64,000 nucleotides of DNA from Eucommia ulmoides (GCA_016647705.1 CM028333.1:16055743-16119742); one strand, 5' to 3'. Shown: positions 1-13,100, numbered from the stretch's first letter. Made by a program: numbers and translations. The notes: generated by a model not told the origin, from the sequence alone.

Positions 1-378
1 TTCGGGAAGAAAGAAAAGTTAAGTCGGAGGTATATTGGGCCATACGAGATTTTAGAACAGGTTGGCACGACAGCTTATCGACTTGACTTACCGCCAAAAT
101 TATCCAAATTACACGACATTTTTCACGTGTTGATGCTTAGAAAATATGTGCCTGATCCTTCGCATGTGTTGACTTCTCAACCAATCGAATTGGAAGAGGA
201 CCTGATGTACATTCAGGAGCCAGTCCAGATTTTGAATCGTAAAGATCAGGTGTTACAGATAAAAATGATTTTATTGGTAAAGGTGTTATGGCCCAATTAT
301 TCTGTAAAGGAAGCGACGTAGGAGCAAGAAGATAAGATGAGAGATAAATATCCGCATTTATTCAGTCAAGCTAACTAA
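1..378 (+). pseudogene. Ty3/gypsy polyprotein end (integrase C-terminus + chromodomain)
   Basis: The frame from base 1 reads the end of a chromovirus polyprotein. The integrase C-terminal segment (RRYIGPYEILEQVGTTAYRL, then LHDIFHVLMLRKYVPDPSHVL) is followed by a chromodomain-like tail (PVQILNRKDQVLQ, VKVLWPNYSVKEAT). At 319-321 a TAG stop replaces the Trp expected after EAT. The frame continues beyond it as EQEDKMRDKYPHLFSQAN to the natural stop at 376-378, so the last 18 codons are cut off by one nonsense change. The chromodomain, the long LTR and the initiator-Met primer site in sister copies point to the Tekay/Del lineage of chromoviruses. The 5' part lies outside the window. Confidence 0.85.
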
Positions 379-414
379 AATTTTGGGACGAAATTTCTTT
401 TAGGGGGGAAGGGT

Positions 415-675
415 TGTAAGACCCTAATTTTTTCATAAGCATAATCATTAGCTACATTTTAGAACATTGAGAAAATAACGAGGTAGATTGTGTCATTTAT
501 TATTTTATTTAAAATTTTAGGGGTCAATTAGTAATTTTAAGAATAGTAATTTTAGATTTTGGGTTTAACCAATATCCTAAAGATAATTGAGGGAGAATTA
601 ATATAATTTAACAATAAAATAAATAAATAAGTTATATGAGCTCATTTCCTTCTTAACGAAGGAAATGAACTTACG

Positions 676-717
<42 letters not shown>

Positions 718-2769
718 ATATGTATTTGTGTGTGTGTGTATATATACACACACACACATATAAAAACATGGGACAAGTGGCAACACCAAAAATCAAAACA
801 TGGGTATAATATGTGTGCATGTGTATTGTGTGTAGGTGTGATGGTTCACTCGGTAGTGTGGAGGGGTGTGATTGATCAACCTGAATGTGTGTGTGGGTGT
901 TGTTCGTTCATTCGACGGCGTGAGTGTGTGTATTTGATCAGACTGTGGGTGTGTGTATTCGGTGATTGTGTGTGTGTAGGTGGTCGTCGTTCAGTCAATA
1001 GTGGTATAGGAGTCGTCCGGTGGTGTGTGTTCTGTCTATTCAGCAATTGCGTGGGGGTGTGTGGCGTCGCTGTTCGTTCGTCGTGTGTGTATGTGTGTTT
1101 GGTCGTCGCTGTTCAGTCACCGACTGTATGTGTGTGTTTGTTGCCAGCAATGTGTGGGTGTGTGTATGTGTGTGTGTGTTCCTCCGTTTGATCCGGTGTG
1201 CATGTGTGTGTGTGATTCGATCGATTGTGTGGGTGATCGTCGCTGTTTGGCTGGCGGTACGTGTGTAAGGGTGTCGTTGATGGTATAGGTGTGTGGGTGC
1301 TGTTCAGTTGTCGATCGTTCGGTCTGGTGGGGTGTGTGTGTGTTTGTGCTCTGTTCGTCTGACGTGTGACTGTGTGTGTGTGCGGGTGTGGATGGTTGGT
1401 GTTGTGTGTAGGGTGTCGTTGGTCGGCTGCTACTGTGAGTATGTGTGTGTTGTTCGTGTGCCGTTGGTATATGTGTGTGTGTATGTGTCGCTGGTTCGGC
1501 TGAACCAAAAGCAGAAGCAGAAGCAGAAGCAGAAAAAAAAAAAACATAAAACAAAAAAAAAAATCGGAAACCAAACACCCATTTCTCGGCCAACGAAAGA
1601 TTAGGAAGAGGTTCACAGGCACCAGCGTCCCAATAGTTTTTTACGAAAGTATTTTTGTAGTGTGGAAAACGAGGTGAGTGTACTGTCTTCTATGTAAATT
1701 TATAAATTTTATTTTCGTATAAATTGTAGAAAGAAAAGTGTTTATTAAAATTGGACGATTTTATGAATTATGTGGATCAGGTAGATTTTAAATGTAGAAG
1801 GTGATTTTTGTCTAACAATGCTATAGATTTGATCCCGTCAAGAAGGTATGTCCTACAGGATGGTTTTGACCTATTAGGAGGGTACGTCCTGCAGGTGGTT
1901 GATTATTGTTATTTACCTATCAAGAGTGTCGGTCCTGCAGGTAGTTGATTATTATAACCTGTCAGGAAGAGTAGTCCTGCACGTGGTTGTTGATATTATG
2001 ATCTATCAGGAAGATTAGTCCTGCAGGTGGTTGATTGACCCGTTAGGAGTGCAAATCCTGTGGGTGGTACCCCTACCATTGGGGATATTAAATGGCCCTG
2101 GCACTGATAGTCATGTTAGATGACATAGTTGTATAGGTTATAGTACCGTTGTAATTCCCTATTGTGAGGTAAAAACGATCATGGCTAGTAGGATAGTGGT
2201 GTGGGGTATTTTATTAGATGACAAGATGTCTAGATTGGTTGATTTAAAATGTTTAGGTTGGTTGATTTAAAATGTTTGGATTGAGTATTTAATATATTAG
2301 TTTATTTCATTCGTGACAGGGAAACTGGATTTCCGTATAGTACGTGGTTATATTATATTATATTTTGAGACGTGATATTTAATACTTATGCTTAATTCAT
2401 AAAATATTTTTATATTATGAAGACAGTACATCGATAAAATATTTGGTTGTAAGTACCACAGTTAGGAGTGGATCTACTACTGGCACTTGGAAGAGTCTAG
2501 AGGTAGTGTCATTTTGGAGGTGAGTCAATCGGATGTGAACTGTGGAAGGTTTTGTTTCTTTTGTGATTTTGTTATGAATATTTGGGATAGTTGTATTCTC
2601 AAATTTTGCAAAGGGTAAAAACAATATATTTTGGGAAAAAAAAATCATAGTGATGTACGTATGTATATATGTATATATGTGTGTGTGTGGATATTTGTTG
2701 ATTGTCAGTAGTATCAAGTCGACATCACGCCCAGCCTCCGGTGATGGGTGCCTGGGGCAGGGTATGACA
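415..2769 (+). repeat. 3' LTR of family A chromovirus (copy A1)
   Basis: A polypurine tract (TTTAGGGGGGAAGGG, about 399-413) is followed by TGTAAGACCC and the block ends in TATGACA, giving the TG..CA borders of an LTR about 2.35 kb long. The start matches the LTRs at 7454 and 14074 and, in reverse, 53793. Inside are a TA/TG microsatellite (about 677-760), a strongly G+T-biased stretch (about 800-1500) and a hairpin array (1845-2075). The conserved block TACCGTTGTAATTCCC..GAGGT..AAACGATCA lies at about 2144-2185. The 5' LTR is outside the window, so no target duplication can be tested. Confidence 0.8.
1845..2075 (+). repeat. Array of short imperfect hairpins in LTR A1
   Basis: About six units of 40-50 bp, each with a stem of the form CTGTCAGGA..TCCTGCA followed by GGTGGTTGATTATT-like spacer. 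Equivalent arrays occupy the same place in the other family A LTRs, upstream of the conserved GGTACCGTTG block, but with different stem sequences. Confidence 0.6.
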
Positions 2770-3010
2770 TCTGTGATCTTAATCGGGATACATTAAGAGT
2801 AAAAATTAGTTTGAGTTATTTTCATACAGATTCTTCAGGATCTTTAGTCTCTTAATGTTCAACTCTTTGATTATCTCTCAGCATCCTTAACATCTTTAAT
2901 AATATCTTCATGATAACATCAATAATGAAACTTTTACACTGAAACACTCAATAAACTCGCTAGTTTCACCAAAAACATTAACACTTAATTGTCCATCAAA
3001 ATCTTAGGAC
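2770..3010 (-). repeat. Fragment of copia LTR
   Basis: From about 2785 to 3005 the sequence resembles the right-hand part of the copia LTR at 35500-35696. Shared blocks include CTTAATGTTCAACTCTTTG-like text, CATCTTTAATAATATC, a run of CACTCAATAAACT, and ATTGTCCATCAAAATCTTAG. It ends with AGGACCAATA where the other copy has AGGATCAACA. Orientation is taken from the 33475-38048 element, whose gag reads on the minus strand. Only the LTR end survives here. Confidence 0.6.
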
Positions 3011-3239
3011 CAATAATATATATACATCAAACAAACCCAACCCTAGTTCATTTCATTTTATCCGCTGCTTACTGCCTTGTACTTACATCTTCAATCTTCA
3101 TTCCTCTTTATTCCCGAACTCTATGTTGGTTCAGTGGTTTGACTTGGCAATATTGGTTTTGGCTTGATTTCATGTGAATGTGAACGATAATATTGGTTTG
3201 ACTTGATTTTATGTCTTAGTGTTTATTTTTAAAATTAAA

Positions 3240-3400
3240 AAAAAAAAAAATTAGGACCCGACTTGGACTTGATTTTTGTTGGTAAAGTCGGGCTTTGGTA
3301 TGAAAGTAGAGCCTGATCATAGGGTCAGGGCGGGCTAGGGCCTAGTAATTTTTTGTAATGTCCTAACTAAAGCCCGACCCGACCCATGACCACCCCTAAC
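3240..3400. repeat. Truncated hAT-like MITE end
   Basis: An A-run is followed by GGGCCC/GGGTCGG-rich text, ending in AGCCCGACCCGACCCATGACCACCCCT. This is the inverted form of the terminal AGGGTTGGTCATGGGTCGG at 3808. Only one end is visible, so it is a fragment or a solo end of the same repeat family. Confidence 0.45.
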
Positions 3401-3807
3401 ATCAACTAGATTTAATTTGTGCAGATGATAATAACTAATATTAAATTTATATTTATTATCATAATTAATATTGATTAAAATACTAATAAAGACAAAATTA
3501 AATTAACAACGACTAATTATTTTTTATAAATTTAATAAAAAAAACTTTCAAAAAAATATTTATATAAATTTGATTTTTTTAAATAAATATTTTCTTGATA
3601 ATTGTTGCAATTGATTTGAGGAGAATAAATGGATAACATTGAAAAAATAAATTGGGAAGAATTCCTGCCAAAAACTTCACACTCCCACTTCTAAGATGGT
3701 TTAATAAAATTGCATTTTGTATCTTTTAAATTTTATATTTGTATTTAATTATTATTATTTTTTTAAATTTTTATATTTATAAATTAAAAAATAGAATTCC
3801 CAGTAGT

Positions 3808-4664
3808 AGGGTTGGTCATGGGTCGGGAACGGGTCAGGCTCTACTTAAGGTATTACAAAAACTTATTAGGCCCGAGCCTGGGACTGACCTTATCATTGGA
3901 CTCTATGATCCTGCCCAAACCCGCCCACTGCAAAATGTGTCAAACCCAAGCCAGACCCTATAATTTTTTTTATATATAATTTAAAACAAAATCACTAAAA
4001 TAGAAAATAAATATTATAAATACATTCATTTGAAGATTAGGTTCTTCCAAATGTAAGTCTAGTTGAGAATGTATCAGGGCTCAAGTGATTCACCAAAGCG
4101 ACGAGACCTTGAAAGTAGCTTTTTCAAGGGTTAGTACCGGAACGTTTTGTTAATCGATGAAGGTTTTTGGTGACAAGACTTGGAGATCTCAGAAGTGAGA
4201 ATGTTGAGATGAGTAACGAGAAATCTCACAAGCAAGCATTCGATAACACTTTTTACAAAGGCCTAAACTAGCTAAAAAAATGGCTCTTATCGCATCTTAT
4301 TGACTCAATATTGACTTGCTCTTTCTGTTCGCTAGTTTCACTACGTAAACGTCCTATCTCTTTCTCTCTGGTCTCGTTTAGCCAACTTCCTCTGACCCGC
4401 TGATGACGTCAACTTAGTCGAAATGGAAGAGAAAAATAGGGTTAATTTCTTATATATATATATATATATATATTAATAAATGGTCGGGTTAAGTTGGGTC
4501 AACCTTAAACAAAAATAACCAACCCAAATTCGGTCCTATAAACGGTCGGGCCTAAATCTTGAGGCCCTATCCCCACGTATATGCTTAAACATCAAGCCTA
4601 AACCCTAAAATATAGCTAATGAGCTGGACGGGTTGGAAAAACTTCCGAGCCATGATCACCCCTT
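3808..4664. mobile_element. hAT-like non-autonomous DNA element
   Basis: Left end AGGGTTGGTCATGGGTCGG and right end CCGAGCCATGATCACCCCTT are inverted copies of each other over about 20 bp. Flanks read CCAGTAGT on the left and CCTAGTAGT on the right, an imperfect 8-bp target duplication with one extra base. There is no transposase; the inside is AT-rich with a TA microsatellite at about 4452-4473. The short GC-rich ends and 8-bp duplication suggest the hAT superfamily; the family itself is not recognised. Confidence 0.5.
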
Positions 4665-4755
4665 CCTAGTAGTAATATATAATATGAACCCTTTTATATT
4701 CATGGGGTTTATTCTTTGAAAATTTATTATATAGTTTTTAAGAGATATATAAATC

Positions 4756-6158
4756 TGATGGAGAAAATTTGGTCGATAAGCCACCTGTCCAAGCCCACAC
4801 ATGCTTGGGGGTTTCTTCATGATTAATTCGAGGTGCTAAGGTCTCAAGTGTGGGAAAAGGGCAAGCTTCGGGCTCCGAGCTCCGAGCACCCTTTGCTCAG
4901 CAACCTCAAAATATGGAGGCCTAAAATTATCCAGATGACCTCTTTGTCTGAGCTCCGGTCTTTGAGCACCCTCTGCTCAGCATCCACAAAATATAGACGC
5001 CTAAAATTGTCTAGAGGACCTCATTGGCTGAGCTCTGGGCTCCGAGCACCCTCAACTCGGCAACTTCAAAATATAGAGACCTAAAACTGTCCAAAAGGAC
5101 CTCCTTGGCCAAGTTCTGGGCTCCAAGAACCCTCTGCTCAGTTGATCATTAAATGGGAGGCCCCAAGATTGCCCAAAAGACCACCGTGCAATACAAAGTG
5201 CTCCGAGCACCCTCTCGTCAGCTGATCATCAAATGGGAGGCCCCAAGACCACCTAGAAGACCACCGCACCAGACAGAGGGCTCCAAGCACCCTTGGCTCA
5301 GCTGATCATTAAATGTGGAACCCAAGACTGCCTAGAAGAGCATTATACTGGACAGAGGGCTCCAAGCACCCTCTACTCAGCTGATCACCAAATATGAAGC
5401 TCATGATCGCCTAGAAGACGACTGTGCTAAAAGGCTCTGAGCACCCTTTGTTCAGCTGGTGATCAAGTGTGAAGCCCAAATCAACGTAGACGACAACCAC
5501 ACCGGACAGAGGGCTCCAAGCACCCTCTGCTCAACTAATTACCATAAGAGGGCCCCAAAATCGTTCAAACATCCCTCTCAAACTTTGGTTTGATTGAAGG
5601 GTCTAAAATGAGCCATTCGTATCTATTTCAATTAGGCCCAACCATGGACTTATGCTGGTGGGACCAAAAGCCAAGTTGATGTGCTTATGACCCTTATCTA
5701 TAAGATCATTGGTTGCCTCTTGGATTAGGCTAATTAACCGAGCTGAAGTCCCTAATTCGATGGCGCTAATCAATCCATACTCTCTATACATACTCCTAGG
5801 AATCTATTGCCACTAGAAATTGCTTCTTATTTACTCAAGAGCACTTTTAGCCTTCTCCCCCTGATACTTACTCTCACGCCGGAGGGACATCACCGAGCAC
5901 AACCCCGGTGAGTCTTTGTGTAGGTGCTCAGAGTACGAAGTTGGAGTTCAGCTCAAAGTCCAAAGATGATCTTAGCTTGGAGTCTAGAGAGGAGCTCAGC
6001 TCGGAGTGCAAGAGTTGGTTTATGATTTCAAAGTGTTAGAAGTTCACCAAGCTTGGAGCTCGGTTTTTTCAGTGCATCTCCTCTACTTTAGCAAGAAATG
6101 TTTACACGTCATATGTTCAGACCATACTGGGGGTGTTTACTAGTTTTTGACACCAATA
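4756..6158 (+). repeat. 5' LTR of Tat-like element C
   Basis: Starts TGATGGAG right after AAATC and ends ..CACCAATA before the primer-binding site at 6162. The 3' part (5587-6158) is the same sequence as 57564-58111: TAAAATGAGCC, GATTAGGCTAATTAACC, TACTCCTAGG, AGTACGAAGTTGGAG, and TCAGTGCATCTC in the same order. The 5' part is an 80-bp tandem array. The right-hand LTR lacks that part. An alternative is that the LTR begins near 5587 and the array belongs to an older fragment. Confidence 0.6.
4858..5580 (+). repeat. ~80-bp tandem array in LTR C
   Basis: About nine diverged units, each beginning near GGGCTCCGAGCACCCTCTGCTCAG. The first units continue with CAAAATATAGAGGCCTAAAATTGTCC. The later ones switch to CTGATCATCAAATGGGAGGCC, so two subtypes are present in blocks. 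A related array with the same phrase lies at 27065-27560. Confidence 0.75.
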
Positions 6159-6161
6159 GTT

Positions 6162-6179
6162 TGGCACTGTCTGTGAGAA
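6162..6179 (+). other. Primer-binding site of element C
   Basis: TGGCACTGTCTGTGAGAA sits three bases after the 5' LTR. It is a decayed form of the TGGCGCCGTCTGTGGGAA site common in Tat-lineage elements. It sets the element on the plus strand. Confidence 0.6.
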
Positions 6180-6499
6180 CGCACTAAAAGCCTTCTCCTG
6201 ATCATCAACTCACTGTACGGTTAAGACTTGATGATCACATGGTCTGGTCAGATAATTGGACGAGTAGATCAAACACATGCCGTGAATAGAAACCATTCCC
6301 TCCAATCGACCAGCGCTATATCGAGGGATCCCTGGCCAGACACTTGAGTTCAAACCGCCGAGAATCATTTTCCACCCACCGGCTAGACGGGTACGTCCAC
6401 CTTGCCCTCTAGAAAATTTGTGGGGCACACTTTAGCTGTATCCGAGAGAGCCTTAGAATCTAAAGGCCATGTGATCCACTCCAGCCCGCAGGAGGGAAG

Positions 6500-7453
6500 G
6501 AGAGAGCCTCATAATCTAAAGATTGCATAATCTACTCCAACGAACACGTTCCAAGAGCCCGCTCTTGCCTACGCAACAATGGATGGAGGGGGGGCTGATT
6601 TGGAACCTCCTGCCACTTTGGGATCTCCTTCTCCACCTTCTCCAAAATACGAGAGAGACAACCGTACAGAGTCTCCCCCGAATAGAGCTTAGAGTCACGT
6701 CACCCGATTAGAGCACAAGGCCTGGCGTGTTCAGGATGTGGACTCTTATTCATCAACCCCCAGGCAGCATGTTATCCGTGCTTCTGCAAGTCACCAGAGC
6801 ACCCTGTAGGAGCGAAATTGTGGTAGAACAGTGTCTTGTCCACGTGGAAGTTGCCTTGTACCAAATGAGAGAGAGTGATGGGCCTAGTTGGGCTCCCTTA
6901 TGAGGTAAGGTCCCTATTTCTGGATGAGATCATGGACGAGGCGTTGCCTACTCAGTTTACCCACCCCTATATGAACCTATATGATGGGATCTCAGACCCC
7001 GTGGACCATCTATCCATCTTCAAGTCATACATGGATATGCATCAGGCCTCAGTTGCCTTGAGGTGTAAATTCTTCCCCCCTCACACTCACCGGGGCTGGA
7101 AGAGCATAATTCAGAAATTTGGCCTTGGCATCTATCTCCACCTTCCGTGAGCTCGAGCCAGTTCAGACGCTCACACTACAGGCCTAAAACTATGGCCCAT
7201 ATCCTCGCTTTCTAGCAGCAACCCAACAAGTCATTTGGCGAATACGTAGAGCAGTTCAACCGTGAGACCATCGACTATGATGAGTTTTTTGATATCGTTG
7301 CGATGAACACCTTTATCGACGATGTCAACCACCAAAGATTGTCCAACGACTCCTGTACTAACCCCGCACCAAACCTCGATGCTGCATTAGAGAGTGGCAC
7401 CCTATTCCACAATTATGATCTTAGGGAGGTTGCCAGAAAGAACCGAGAGGGGG
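6500..7453 (+). pseudogene. gag of element C, N-terminal and middle part
   Basis: The best frame (6875-7150) reads GLPYEVRSLFLDEIMDEALP, then FTHPYMNLYDGISDPVDHLS and IFKSYMDMHQ. This is the conserved core of Tat-type gag (retrotrans_gag), a nucleocapsid/capsid precursor. After frameshifts the downstream frame gives NKSFGEYVEQFNRETIDYDE and NPAPNLDAALESGTLF. The frame is cut at 7453, where the family A element starts, and resumes at 16949. The part from about 6500 to 6870 is gag-like only in its proline/serine composition. Several frame changes make it non-functional. Confidence 0.75.
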
Positions 7454-10179
7454 TGTAAGACCCCGACTTTTCATATACGAATAATTCAAGTCGTATTTTA
7501 AAATATTTTAGAAATATCGGGGTGGACTACGATATTAATTATATGAATTAAACTTTTAAGGGATTGTATGAAATTTTTTAAAATCATTAAAACATACTTT
7601 TGGGTTTAATTTTTACCACAACATAATATAAGTGGAGGCTTGTGTAATATTATAAAAATATCTTAATATATATATATATATATATATATTCATTCACACA
7701 AAGAAAAAACAAGAGGAAAGGTCCAGAACCGAAAGAGAGAGAGAAAGGAAGAGAAAGGAGAGAGAGACTTCCGGTGCAGCATCGACGGTAAGGAGCAGGG
7801 TGGTCGGTGGTGGGCTATTTTGTTCAGGGAGTTCGTTCAGCGTAGCGGTCGGTTGATTGTGTCGTCGTCGGCGGTATTACGATTCACCGGAGATCTGCGG
7901 TTATCCGTTCGGTGGTGATCCAAGGTGATTGAGTGTGTGTTCCGGCATGAGTACGATGTGTGTATATGTGTTCTGTGCTGTTCAATCTCCGATGAGCGTG
8001 TGTGTGTGATCGGTGAAGGATGATCGACGGTGTGGTGTCACTATTTGTCATTGACGTTCGGCGAGTGTGTGGGTGTTGTTCGGGTGTTCTTCCGGCGGTG
8101 AAGGTGGTTGGTGGCATGGCTGGTTAACAGCCAACAGTGTAGGGGAGTTTGGTGTCTCTTAGTCATCGGGTGGTGTGTATGTGTGTATGTGACCGTTGGT
8201 TGGCTGAAAGAATACAGAAACAGAAAACAAAAGAGAGAGAGGAAGCAGTTCGACGGTGTTGTTCTTCCGATGATCGTCGTCGGTAGTGAAAGAAGTGTGT
8301 GTGAGTGTGTTCCGCAGTATGTATGTGGGTATGTCATTCGTCAGTTGGGTCACCGGTGATCGTGTGGGTATGCGTATGGTTTGTTGGCGTGGGTTTTATC
8401 ATGCATTTGTGTGTGTGTGTTTTGCTGTGAGTGTGCATGTATTTGGTCTGGTAGTGTGAAGTTGTTGGTGTTCAGCAGCCGTTGTGAGTATTTGGGGATG
8501 ATCGAAGTTGGCAAGGTGAGGAGAGAGAAGGGAGCGACTGACATCTCAAAATAGAGCAGAAGGAGAAAGACGTTTATCGCCTAAGCGGTGGATTTTCGCT
8601 CAGACGGTAAAAATACAGTGTACAGTTAAGAGAAAGGGAGAAGCAGTCACTCGTTCGCTTAGGCGGTGGGACGTCGCTTAGGCAGTGGGGAGCAGAATCA
8701 GAAAATACATGGAATTTTAGGAAAATCCACGATCGGTTCGGAACAGGTAACCTTTCTAATTTATTTTGTGAATTTTTAAATTTAATTTTTCTAACCTTAG
8801 AGTAATAAAATGAAAATAATAAATCCCGAGATTGTTTATAAGAACAGAGTTTATAAATAGTAAACTGTAACTAAACAATACTAGTTGAATAGTTATATTT
8901 CGTAATAAAAAGATGGGAAATAGGAAATTAAGGAAATTAGGATTTCATGGCGTGATTAGTTTATTTTTTTATACAAAAATATTAATTTAGGCCCTGTCAC
9001 CGTTAGGTTCGCAGGCACCGGAGTTCGGATAGGGGATAGTCGGTTAAAGTTTACGGAAGCGGATATCAGGTGAGTGTACTACCCTTCTTGCCAAACTATT
9101 TTCATATAAATATGATGAGATATGTGTTTATTTAACTGTACGAATTTTATAAATTATATGCATCAAGTCAGTTGTGGGTGAGTTGGTAAATGGATTTCCA
9201 TTAAAATGTTTGGGTTTTAAAAGAAAGACTTTATAAATAATCTGTTGGATTTGGGGGTTTTAATAAAAAGGTGGGAAAAACGTGATTTTTAAATTAAAAG
9301 TGAGTTTTGTAATAAAAGAGGTGGACAAGGGTGATTTTGATGGTATAGATGGAATGGTGATTTTGTCGATATTATTGATGTGGTGATTATTATTATGGTC
9401 TGTCCGGAGGGTGGTCCGGCAGAGGGATAATTATTTGTGATTCGGTGATAATATTATTGAATTGACTATGCCATAATTTATATTATGATCTGTCCGGAGG
9501 GTGGTCCGACAGATGGATATTTACTATATGGTGATTGACATTACGTGGTGATTTATATTATTGGCCTTCGGAGAGGTCCGGTTGGCGGTGATCTGTGTAG
9601 TTAGATCTGCTAGGAAAGCTTATCCTACGGATGGTTACGGTACCGTTGTAACTTCCGATCATGAGGTTAAAACGATCACTATGGCTTAGCCGATGGCTAT
9701 GGGATTGACATGTGTGTTTTGAGTTGGGGTGTTTTATATATATATGGGATGATTTATTATTGATTATGGTGTTTGCAAACTTATTTACACTGCTCTTTTG
9801 ATATTGTAGGTTTTATCAATTGTGTGGTGGATATACATATAATTACACTTGATCCATATGAATGTTGTATTATTTAGAATGTGTTATTATTATGTTAAAA
9901 ATGATTTTTACTAAGAAGGTAGTATACTCACAGATAAATCTTTTAGGAGACGGTCCCCTACTGGCATTAGGTGGAATCATCTGGGAAATATTTGAGTTGA
10001 GCTGACAGAGAGGAACAATAAGATAATGAAAGATTATGTACATGTTGTAATTGTATAGAACATTTTTGTAATTATGTAATGTATAAAAAAAAAACAAAAA
10101 AATAAATAAATAAACAGGTGATGTCATATTGTCGTCACGCCGGACCTGGGATGACAGGTGTTCGGGACAGGTCGTGATA
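7454..10179 (+). repeat. 5' LTR of A2
   Basis: Begins TGTAAGACCCCGACTTTTC and ends GGTCGTGATA (CA decayed to TA). It contains a TA microsatellite (7666-7689) and a G+T-biased stretch (7900-8480). A cluster of CGCCTAAGCGGTGG/CGCTTAGGCGGTGG palindromes lies at 8577-8690 and hairpin units at 9397-9640. The conserved GGTACCGTTGTAACTTCC block is at about 9638. Confidence 0.9.
9397..9640 (+). repeat. Hairpin array in 5' LTR of A2
   Basis: Units CTGTCCGGAGGGTGGTCCGG at 9400 and again at 9490, then CTGCTAGGA..TCCTACGG at 9607. Stem pairs are CCGGA/TCCGG and TAGGA/TCCTA. The 3' LTR has the same units at 16145-16385. Confidence 0.6.
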
Positions 10180-10183
10180 ATTT

Positions 10184-10196
10184 TGGTATCAGAGCC
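10184..10196 (+). other. Primer-binding site (initiator Met tRNA) of A2
   Basis: TGGTATCAGAGCC, the usual plant initiator-Met tRNA complement, lies four bases after the 5' LTR. The following leader resembles the leader of the reverse copy (below 53113), confirming one family. Confidence 0.85.
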
Positions 10197-10199
10197 TCG

Positions 10200-13100
10200 G
10201 TTATAGGTTCTATAGACTTGCTAGTGGTTGGGTCAGTAGAAGACCATGAGATAGGAAGACATGCCAGTCATCTAGTCAGTAGGGGACATAAGATAAGGTG
10301 CCAATAGGTGAATTAGATACGTGAGTATTAGTTCTTTCATTACATTAGTTAGTACATTGGTTCTGTGCTTGGATGGTTGTCTTACTGACAAACAGTGATA
10401 TGACCTATAGTGATATTGCTAGTAGCGAATTTGAGTAATGTTATAACGTTAGTGAGGGTAATAGGTGCATCGTGATAGTGAAAGAATACATTATTGGAAA
10501 ATGTAAGCTGTAAATTGAGAAACAATTATATGCAAATGGCGTAAGAATGAGATAATGATCGGTAGCACTTAGTAAGTTATTCTTAATTACTAGATTGTAA
10601 AGTAGAGCACTGAAGTTGGAAAGAATCTTATAATAATATTAAGAAGGGAAGTCGAATAGTTGGAACTAAGAATATGAGAAAGCTGTGGCGAAAAAATATT
10701 TTGGATTGACAAAAAGGTAGAGTAAAAGTGTGAGAACGAGGAAATATAGCAAATAAAATAAAAGATGATATGTAGAAAGTAGCTAAGAGTTGTGGGTTTG
10801 GAAGGATAGTGGGTGCGGGTAAATAAAATCTATTTAAGTGAGTAATATAAAGTTGCGGGTGAAGTCAAATTTGTGATGAATAAAAGTATGTATTGTGGGG
10901 GAATGCGTATCTATTTCCTCCGCTAGTCCGGTAGTGGGTCTGGGAGGTTAGAAAAGCATTAAAGAAAAGATATCATGATTCAGTATGCAGGTGCTAGGCA
11001 TCAGTTCAAACAAGCTTTGGTAGTGGATACTGTAGTAGATAGGGATTTTCCCTATGTCGGTCCGAGAAATTGATAAGGCGCTAGTAGACATGATTAACAA
11101 TTGTAGTTGCTATTAAATAAGTTCCATAATTTTTGAGGAGGTGAACATTCGGCTCATTAAGTTGGTTAATTATACTCCTGTTGACAAAACATGGGAAATT
11201 GAGTTTTAAATTTATAACCTTGGAGTTTTAAAGGTGATCGTCATTATAAGAAAGTTTTTAATAGGAAAAACCTAGTAACGGCCCTGGGGAAAACAGGTCG
11301 TTACAATAAGTTAAACCATCAACTCATGATTTACACAGATCTGGGGTATTGTTTCATGAAGATTCGATGTTGGTAACTCATCAGTTAGAATGGATGGGTT
11401 ATTAAAAATAATTGCAACAAAGTATAGTGTTAGATTTTTTAGTGAGGTATTTATAAGTAAGAATTAGAGATTGTGGCGTGGTGAAAAGGGTAATCCGGTC
11501 GAGAGTAGAAAAGAGCCTGTAGAACATTTCTAGAGTATGTTATAAATGCTGAGAGAAAAGCAAATTGTATGTTGAATGTAATAAATATGAGTATTAGTTG
11601 GTTTGAGTGGTGATTTTGGGGATAGCACTTTTGGGTCTTTGTATTCAAGTAAATGCTAAGGGAGTCGAAATGATGGGTTGACGAAATAGGGAGAAGTCCT
11701 AGAACTTGTGACTGGAACTTGTGACTGGAACTTGAAACCTTTTGGAGTTAGTAGTGATTGTATTTGTTTTAACGTTTAGCGACAATTTCAGTATGACGAG
11801 ATTTGTGCTTTGGTCGTGGAGCTGGCTATAACAAATATTTTGGGTTGGAAGTTGGTGAGTTGTTTGTTTATATTAATTTATGGGTTGAGTTGAGACCCTT
11901 GTAAGTTTAGTGGGCGTTTGGTCAGATGGTAATGTTGTGAGAAAGTTGTTTCAAAAATGGAATTGATTTGAGAGTCGGACATTCAGCTAAGAAGGTTTTG
12001 AGACACCATAAGGATGTGACTGTAGAACTGATAAGTGTGTCCAAACGATTAATGAAATTGTGAGGTTTTGGAAATTAAAATGTGTAGGGTTAACAATGTC
12101 AATTTACGGAGGAGACCTTAAAAAAAGTGAATAGAATAATTATATGTAATGCCCAGTGATACTAAATTATTGAAATTGTGTAAGTATTTTATTAATTTGT
12201 AACGGAAATGAAAAATCGCAGTATTTGTAATTAGGCATTTTTATTTGTTAGTAAAATTAAGGTTGAAAGGTAGTGTAATCTCTAAGTGAGTTTTTGTAGC
12301 TTTGACCTCTTCCAGAAGGAAAAGGGGAGAGTAATTCGAGTAATATTCTCCTAGTGCGTATACCCAGTATTTTTACATATATGTGTTGATGGGATTGTTC
12401 GATTGCATGATGCACAAATTCATTGCAAATATTAAATTAAGATGGGATAAGATATTCCCTTAAATAATAAAAAAAGATAAGGATTAGTGACTTGAAATTT
12501 TATTAATCGGTTATTCGAAATTTCGGAAAATAGAATTTTGAAATTATAAGTGTTATCGTTGTAGTGTGAATTAGGAAATAAATTTTTATCACATTAAAGT
12601 AAGTTGCCATTGTCTGATATAATTTGTAGAGGAGTTTGAAATACAGTATTAAATGGTGGTATCCTAATATGGTAAAATTTTATATGGAATAATTATCACC
12701 AAAAAAGCCGACATGTTGTAAATATGGAAAGGCGGATAGTTGTTTTCAGATAAAAAACTCTCTATTGAAAAAGCTAAATAAGGAAAACTGTAGTATCAAG
12801 AACTGATAGTTATTCTAACGTTAGGGGCAAATTTTCATACTTCTTAAGGTGCCCAATTGGAAGTTGATACCTCGCTACATTTATGGGATTAACGGTTTAA
12901 CAAGAAATACAATGCAGGTGATGGAAGATATGTGGAGGGGTTGCGTCATGGAAGTTTCTGGTAAGGGGGATGATTGTGCAATGTTAATAAAATATGTTTA
13001 TGCTAATAGCTATCTTGTCGTCAATCGTGGTGGTATCGCATAAAGCGTTATATGAAAATGATACAGGATTCTGGTCTAATAGACTGAACTGAGATAGGAA

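Noticed and set aside
598..1622. Overlapping open frames on both strands (712-1191, 1113-1622 and others)
   Set aside because: Low-complexity His/Thr/Val/Cys repeats produced by GTGTGT/CACACA text inside an LTR; no domain.
4858..5580. CRISPR-like or protein-coding repeat array
   Set aside because: Units are contiguous and diverged, without unique spacers, and lie in a plant retrotransposon LTR; frames crossing them are chance.
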